The position numbers and the translations under genes were made by a program. The notes under the pieces were generated by a model. The model was given only the letters and a program-made list of their open reading frames with translations, had not been told where the DNA came from and ran no database searches. From NCBI GenBank assembly GCA_023387715.1, contig JAEWHQ010000145.1, positions 1-10,645 on the forward strand: a DNA stretch of 10,645 nt. Reading direction: 5' to 3'. Every line of letters begins with the position of its first letter. Positions within the stretch are counted from its first letter, which is position 1. Source of the DNA: Pseudomonadota bacterium (GTDB taxonomy: Bacteria; Pseudomonadota; Alphaproteobacteria; Rhizobiales; Rhizobiaceae). This document shows positions 7,221-10,645 of the stretch, in pieces.

Positions 7221-8750
7221 TCAGCCCTGATCAACAGGCAGTGCAACGAAGCGGCTCTGATCGTTGTTTTGCAACTGAAGCAAAACAGCCTTTCTGCCGG
7301 ATTTCACTGCTTCAGCAATGGCATTATTGATATCTTTTACCGTTTTGACCGGCTTGTTATTGACCGAAGCAATCACATCGCCAGAGCGGATACCGCGATC
7401 AGCTGCATCACTGTCCGGATCAACATTGGTGATCACCACACCATCATTACTTTCCGATGGAACAACAGTCAGGCCGTAGCTATCAAGGGTTTCACCTTCG
7501 CTTGGTGTCTGTGTTGCAGTGCCGTCAGAGCTTTTCTGATCATCAGGCATACCGCCGATAGTTACCTTGATGGTCTGCGCTTTCTGGTTGCGCCAAATAG
7601 TAAATTCAGCAACTTCCTTCGGTGCAATATTGCCAACCTTACGTGCTAAATCACGGCTGTCTTCAACAGTTTCACCATTGATGGCAGTGATGACGTCACC
7701 AGCCTGAATGCCTGCCTTCGCAGCCGGACCATCGGCCTGCGGTGCAGCAACAATTGCACCCTTTGCTTCAGCAAGGCCAAGTGAGTCTGCCATTTCCTTA
7801 TTCACCGGCTGAATTTGAACACCAATCCAGCCACGCTCAACCGAGCCGGACTTAATCAGCTGATCAACAACCTGTTTGGCTGTGGAGGCAGGGATTGCAA
7901 AAGCAATACCAACGCTACCTCCGGAAGGTGAGAAGATAGCAGTGTTAATACCGATGACCTGACCGGTTAAATTGAAGGTCGGACCGCCGGAGTTACCTTT
8001 GTTAACGGCCGCATCAATCTGGATGAAGTCATCATAAACGCTGGCACCAATATCACGACCACGTGCCGAAACGATACCCGCGGTTACAGTGCCACCCAAA
8101 CCAAACGGATTACCAACAGCAACTACCCAATCGCCTACGCGGACATTATTGTCATCGCCAAGGGCAACATAGGTAAATTTGGTTTTTGGCTCATCTACTT
8201 TCAGAACCGCCAAATCTGTACGCGGATCAGTACCGATCAATTTAGCGTCGAGTTCTTTACCGTCATCCAAAACAACAGAAAAAGAATCGCCGGAAGTTAC
8301 GACGTGATTATTGGTGACAACATATCCATCTTCAGAGATGAAGAAGCCTGACCCTTGTGAAACGGGACGGGCATGACCTGGGCGGCCTTCACCGCGTTTA
8401 CCTTTGCGCTGCTCCGGACGCTGCTTCTCACCCTGTGGGCCAAAGCCGAAATCACGGAAGAAGCGCTTCAACGGATGACCGTCTGGCAGCTGATCAAAAC
8501 CTTGCCCAAAAAACTGCGGGCCGGAATTATCTACTGGCTGAACCTGACTTTTCACCCGTACACTAACAACAGCAGGGCGCACTTTTTCTACCAGATCAGC
8601 AAAGCCAGGCTGCGCAGCAGCGGTTACTGTCACTGGTTCTGCATAGGCAGAAATAACTGGAGGAAGAGCAAAAATGCCGCCTGTCACAGTTGCAGTCAAT
8701 GCAATGGCGGCAACGCTTTTACGAAAGTAAGAATTTTTGACTATGGACAC
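7221..8750 (-). CDS. degP: Periplasmic DegP/HtrA serine endoprotease (Do-like)
   Basis: ATP-independent protease and chaperone that degrades or refolds damaged envelope proteins. The 509-residue precursor has a Sec signal peptide (basic FRKS, hydrophobic core 13-34, likely cleavage after SAYA at about 37), then a trypsin-like domain with the full triad H149 (VTNNHVV), D179 (TDLAVL) and S254 (GNSGGP), then PDZ1 (about 295-395, containing GWIGVQIQPV and GPAAKAGIQAGDVI) and PDZ2 (about 422-500, DRGIRSGDVI). Residues 107-129, before the protease core, form a basic, Arg/Lys/Gly-rich linker, at the place of the flexible LA-loop region of E. coli DegP. The start is GTG at 8748-8750: an AAGGAG box lies 6 nt upstream and an in-frame TAA closes the frame shortly before. 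Two PDZ domains fit DegP/DegQ rather than DegS. A candidate promoter overlaps a dyad upstream, and a hairpin terminator follows. Several HtrA paralogues are usual in this group, so the exact name (degP or degP1) is less certain than the function. Confidence 0.96.
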   Translation of the reverse strand: MSIVKNSYFRKSVAAIALTATVTGGIFALPPVISAYAEPVTVTAAAQPGFADLVEKVRPAVVSVRVKSQVQPVDNSGPQFFGQGFDQLPDGHPLKRFFRDFGFGPQGEKQRPEQRKGKRGEGRPGHARPVSQGSGFFISEDGYVVTNNHVVTSGDSFSVVLDDGKELDAKLIGTDPRTDLAVLKVDEPKTKFTYVALGDDNNVRVGDWVVAVGNPFGLGGTVTAGIVSARGRDIGASVYDDFIQIDAAVNKGNSGGPTFNLTGQVIGINTAIFSPSGGSVGIAFAIPASTAKQVVDQLIKSGSVERGWIGVQIQPVNKEMADSLGLAEAKGAIVAAPQADGPAAKAGIQAGDVITAINGETVEDSRDLARKVGNIAPKEVAEFTIWRNQKAQTIKVTIGGMPDDQKSSDGTATQTPSEGETLDSYGLTVVPSESNDGVVITNVDPDSDAADRGIRSGDVIASVNNKPVKTVKDINNAIAEAVKSGRKAVLLQLQNNDQSRFVALPVDQG

Positions 8751-8756
8751 AATCTT

Positions 8757-8762
8757 CTCCTT
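8757..8762 (-). promoter_or_regulatory. Ribosome binding site deciding the degP GTG start
   Basis: AAGGAG on the minus strand with a 6-nt spacer to the GTG at 8748-8750. There is no ATG in a plausible position, and the frame is closed upstream by TAA, so this site decides the start. Confidence 0.85.
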
Positions 8763-8794
8763 GGGAGGGAACCCGATTTAATCTTATGTCAGTC

Positions 8795-8823
8795 AATATA
8801 GGTTGCAGAACCTTACCACTCAA
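8795..8823 (-). promoter_or_regulatory. Candidate sigma-70-type promoter of degP
   Basis: On the minus strand TTGAGT (8818-8823, 4 of 6 matches to TTGACA), a 17-bp spacer and TATATT (8795-8800, 5 of 6 matches to TATAAT). Transcription would start near 8788 and give a leader of about 38 nt before the degP GTG. No clear GGAAC-type extracytoplasmic sigma factor box was seen. This is pattern matching only. Confidence 0.5.
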
Positions 8824-8852
8824 TTTCCAACAGATGAAATTTTGGTAAGGTT
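8809..8852. repeat. Interrupted inverted repeat overlapping the degP promoter
   Basis: The 10-bp arms AACCTTACCA (8809-8818) and TGGTAAGGTT (8843-8852) are perfect reverse complements. Inside them a second pair, AATTTC (8822-8827) and GAAATT (8836-8841), nests around an 8-nt centre. One outer arm falls in the spacer of the candidate degP promoter and touches its -35 box; the other lies upstream. Arm centres are 34 bp apart, close to three helical turns. It may be an operator or, in readthrough RNA from ccmH, a hairpin; no U tract follows on either strand, so it does not look like an intrinsic terminator. Confidence 0.6.
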
Positions 8853-8862
8853 TGCAAAAATC

Positions 8863-9348
8863 TCATTTATTCTCTTTTAAAATCTGCTGAAGTCGCTTTT
8901 CTTCGGCTTCTGTCAATGGCTCGTCATTAACAGGAACAGTTTTCTTACGCTTTGAAAACAACAGCAAACTGCTGCCTCCAATCAATAGCAACACGACCGG
9001 AAAGCCCCAAAGAAGAACCGTGCGTGCATTCAGGCGCGGTTTCAGCAGAACAAATTCGCCATAACGATCAACAACATAATCTAACACGTCTTGATCACTA
9101 TCACCCGCTGTCAGCCGATCACGCACAAGAATACGCAAATCACGGGCAAGTTCTGCATTGGAATCGTCAATCGATTCATTTTGGCAGACCATACAGCGCA
9201 AACCCGCCGATAAAGTGCGGGCGCGCTTTTCAAGAGCCGGATCAGACAGCACCTCATCGGGATTAACCGCGAATGCAGGTGCAATCTGGAAAGAGAGAAA
9301 CAAGCTTATGAGAAGTGCTGTCGTCTTCTTGTTGATTAACAACCCCAT
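8863..9348 (-). CDS. ccmH: Cytochrome c maturation protein CcmH (CycL), thiol-redox subunit
   Basis: Membrane-anchored periplasmic component of System I cytochrome c biogenesis; it binds and reduces the apocytochrome CXXCH cysteines and works with CcmF at haem ligation. The 161 residues start with a signal peptide or anchor (hydrophobic 10-27, FQIAPAFA), followed by the family signature LRCMVCQN with C52 and C55, the helical-bundle segment ([15 protein letters not shown]...YGEFVLLKP) and one C-terminal transmembrane helix (about 110-130) ending in a basic stop-transfer SKRKK. This is the short CcmH type of alphaproteobacteria, lacking the fused CcmI-like TPR domain of E. coli CcmH. The ATG shares its A with the ccmF stop codon (TGATG), and a GGAG box lies 6 nt upstream within the ccmF end, so translation is coupled. 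The cycL name is the rhizobial synonym. Confidence 0.96.
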   Translation of the reverse strand: MGLLINKKTTALLISLFLSFQIAPAFAVNPDEVLSDPALEKRARTLSAGLRCMVCQNESIDDSNAELARDLRILVRDRLTAGDSDQDVLDYVVDRYGEFVLLKPRLNARTVLLWGFPVVLLLIGGSSLLLFSKRKKTVPVNDEPLTEAEEKRLQQILKENK

Positions 9349-9358
9349 CAGGCACTCC
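9346..9358 (-). promoter_or_regulatory. ccmF/ccmH stop-start junction with ribosome site
   Basis: Minus-strand GGAG (9355-9358) lies 6 nt before the ccmH ATG (9346-9348), and the ccmF TGA (9348-9350) shares one base with that ATG. This is a classical translational coupling arrangement and fixes the ccmH start. Confidence 0.85.
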
Positions 9359-10645
9359 GCACCGCTGTTTTGCCGTTTGCTTTGTTTTTAGTCTTGCTTT
9401 TCGCTGGCGCGCCGACACGAAGACGGCGATCAAGAAGCGAGATAAACCCACCCAACATCATTACCAATGTTCCGTGCCAGATCAGTGTTACAAATGGCTT
9501 CCACCAAATGCGCACAACAATCGAACCATCAGCAGCATCATCACCAAGAGCAACATAAACCTGATTGAAACCACGTGTGCTGATGCCGGATTCTGTTGTC
9601 GGCATCTGACGTGCAGGATAAAAACGCTTGGCAGCAATGATTGTACTTAAAGGTTTACCTGCATTATTGAGCAGCGTGAAACGACCCTGATTTTCCGTGT
9701 AGTTAGAACCGCTAACCGGCGACACGCCTTCAAAGCGTAGCTGGTAGCTGGAAACTTCCGTAACATCACCAGGTGCCATAGTCAGCACACGTTCATTACC
9801 AAATGTGCTGACACCGACGATACCAAGCAAAGTGATACCAAGGCCGATATGTGCCAGTGCAGTTCCGTAAACCGAACGCGGCAGACCGATCAAACGCGAG
9901 AATGCAACCTTAGGCGCAACCTTGCCAATACCTGCTTTCAGGTAAAGATCAGTCAGGCTACCGAAAATAACCCAGAATGCCAAACCTATACCGAAGGCTG
10001 CCATGACGGATTCGCCACGGGTGAACCAGATCACCAGTGCAACAACTACCAACGTAATTGCAAAAGCCACCATCAATCGCTGCGACACCGCATAAAGATC
10101 ACCACGCTTCCATGCCAGCAACGGGCCAAAAGGCACAGCGATCAGCAACGGGATCATCAGCGGGCCAAAGGTCATATTAAAGAATGGCGCGCCAACAGAA
10201 ATCTTATCGCCGGTCATGGCTTCCAGCAGCAACGGATAGAGTGTTCCGATTAAAACGGTTGCTGCCGCTGTCGTCAAAAACAGATTGTTAAAGACCAATG
10301 AACCTTCACGGGAAATCGGCTGGAACAGACCACCGGATGTCAGGCTCTGCACGCGAAGCGCAAAGAGGAATAATGAGCCACCGATGAAGAAGGTCAAAAT
10401 ACCAAGAATAAACAAACCACGACTTGGATCAGTTGCAAAGCTGTGAACCGAGGTCAGCACGCCGGAGCGAACAAGGAAAGTCCCGAGCAAAGACAAGGAG
10501 AATGTCAGCAATGCCAGCAAAACAGTCCAGATTTTCAAGGCTGAACGTTTTTCCATCACCAGTGCTGAGTGCAGCAGAGCTGTCCCCACCAGCCAAGGCA
10601 TGAAGGATGCGTTTTCCACCGGATCCCAGAACCACCAGCCGCCCC
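9348..10645 (-). CDS. ccmF: Cytochrome c haem lyase subunit CcmF (CycK), C-terminal part
   Basis: Polytopic inner-membrane protein that takes haem from CcmE and attaches it to apocytochrome c. The reading frame is still open at the right edge: upstream of the GTG at 10617-10619 it reads GGWWFWDP and then [10 protein letters not shown], the conserved WWD haem-handling motif, so that GTG is an internal Val and the gene starts outside the window. About 430 residues of a protein that usually runs to about 650 are present. Conserved histidines are visible at 10569-10571 (LLHSALV), 10443-10445 (SVHSFATDP) and 9849-9851 (LAHIGLG); by family comparison these match haem-ligand positions flanking the WWD domain and in the membrane. 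Many hydrophobic helices follow, then a large periplasmic loop (about 9490-9800) and a last transmembrane helix before a basic tail. It overlaps ccmH by 1 nt. In rhizobia ccmI and ccmE (cycH, cycJ) precede it; they would lie beyond the edge. Confidence 0.96.
   Translation of the reverse strand, partial: GGWWFWDPVENASFMPWLVGTALLHSALVMEKRSALKIWTVLLALLTFSLSLLGTFLVRSGVLTSVHSFATDPSRGLFILGILTFFIGGSLFLFALRVQSLTSGGLFQPISREGSLVFNNLFLTTAAATVLIGTLYPLLLEAMTGDKISVGAPFFNMTFGPLMIPLLIAVPFGPLLAWKRGDLYAVSQRLMVAFAITLVVVALVIWFTRGESVMAAFGIGLAFWVIFGSLTDLYLKAGIGKVAPKVAFSRLIGLPRSVYGTALAHIGLGITLLGIVGVSTFGNERVLTMAPGDVTEVSSYQLRFEGVSPVSGSNYTENQGRFTLLNNAGKPLSTIIAAKRFYPARQMPTTESGISTRGFNQVYVALGDDAADGSIVVRIWWKPFVTLIWHGTLVMMLGGFISLLDRRLRVGAPAKSKTKNKANGKTAVRSA

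Noticed and set aside
8373..8801. Plus-strand frame of 142 codons opposite the degP 5' end and reaching into the intergenic region
   Set aside because: Most of it is the reverse of the degP signal peptide and linker; no homology recognised, and the candidate degP promoter and ribosome site explain the non-coding part.
8809..8852. The ccmH-degP dyad as an intrinsic terminator of the ccm operon
   Set aside because: The outer stem is only 10 bp with a 24-nt interior and no U tract follows it on either strand.
10617..10619. GTG as the start of ccmF
   Set aside because: The codons before it encode GGWWFWDP, which joins with V-EN to give the WWD motif of CcmF; the GTG is an internal Val.
1..10645. 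Mobile elements, CRISPR arrays, tRNA or rRNA genes, toxin-antitoxin or phage-defence genes
   Set aside because: The coding regions are contiguous housekeeping genes with gaps of at most 112 nt; no repeated spacers, transposase motifs or structural RNA signatures were seen.

Overview
The window reads as ordinary core chromosome of an alphaproteobacterium in the order Hyphomicrobiales (Rhizobiales), most like the Brucella/Ochrobactrum/Pseudochrobactrum group. The evidence is gene content and order: a PleC-type PAS histidine kinase, glnE, an OmpR-type two-component pair, a DegP protease, and cytochrome c maturation genes of the ccmF-ccmH (cycK-cycL) type. From memory, much the same order occurs in Sinorhizobium and Brucella relatives. 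Base composition looks close to even GC, lower than I would expect for Brucella itself, so I place it no closer than family level. No mobile element, CRISPR array, tRNA or rRNA gene was seen.

Layout. A plus-strand gene at the left edge (2-2092, cut at its 5' end) encodes the PleC-like kinase. Everything else lies on the minus strand. In direction of transcription, from the right edge leftward, it runs: ccmF (5' end outside the window), ccmH (coupled by a TGATG stop/start overlap), a 112-nt intergenic region with a candidate degP promoter inside a large dyad, degP (GTG start, strong ribosome binding site), a 63-nt gap with a near-ideal intrinsic terminator, a response regulator, its sensor kinase 9 nt later, and glnE 24 nt later. 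glnE ends convergently with pleC, the two overlapping by 17 bp. Coding density is very high and no gene-free stretch exceeds 112 nt.

How the genes work together. ccmF and ccmH form the haem-ligation step of System I cytochrome c maturation, on the periplasmic side of the inner membrane. DegP is a periplasmic protease/chaperone. The regulator/kinase pair is a classical membrane two-component system whose signal cannot be read from sequence. Its tight linkage to glnE, the bifunctional adenylyltransferase controlling glutamine synthetase, suggests co-transcription. PleC-like kinases act on DivK in the cell-cycle phosphorelay.

I found no evidence of an undescribed system. The points most worth a second look are regulatory: the dyad straddling the degP promoter, the terminator directly ahead of the regulator-kinase-glnE unit, and the pleC/glnE 3' overlap.
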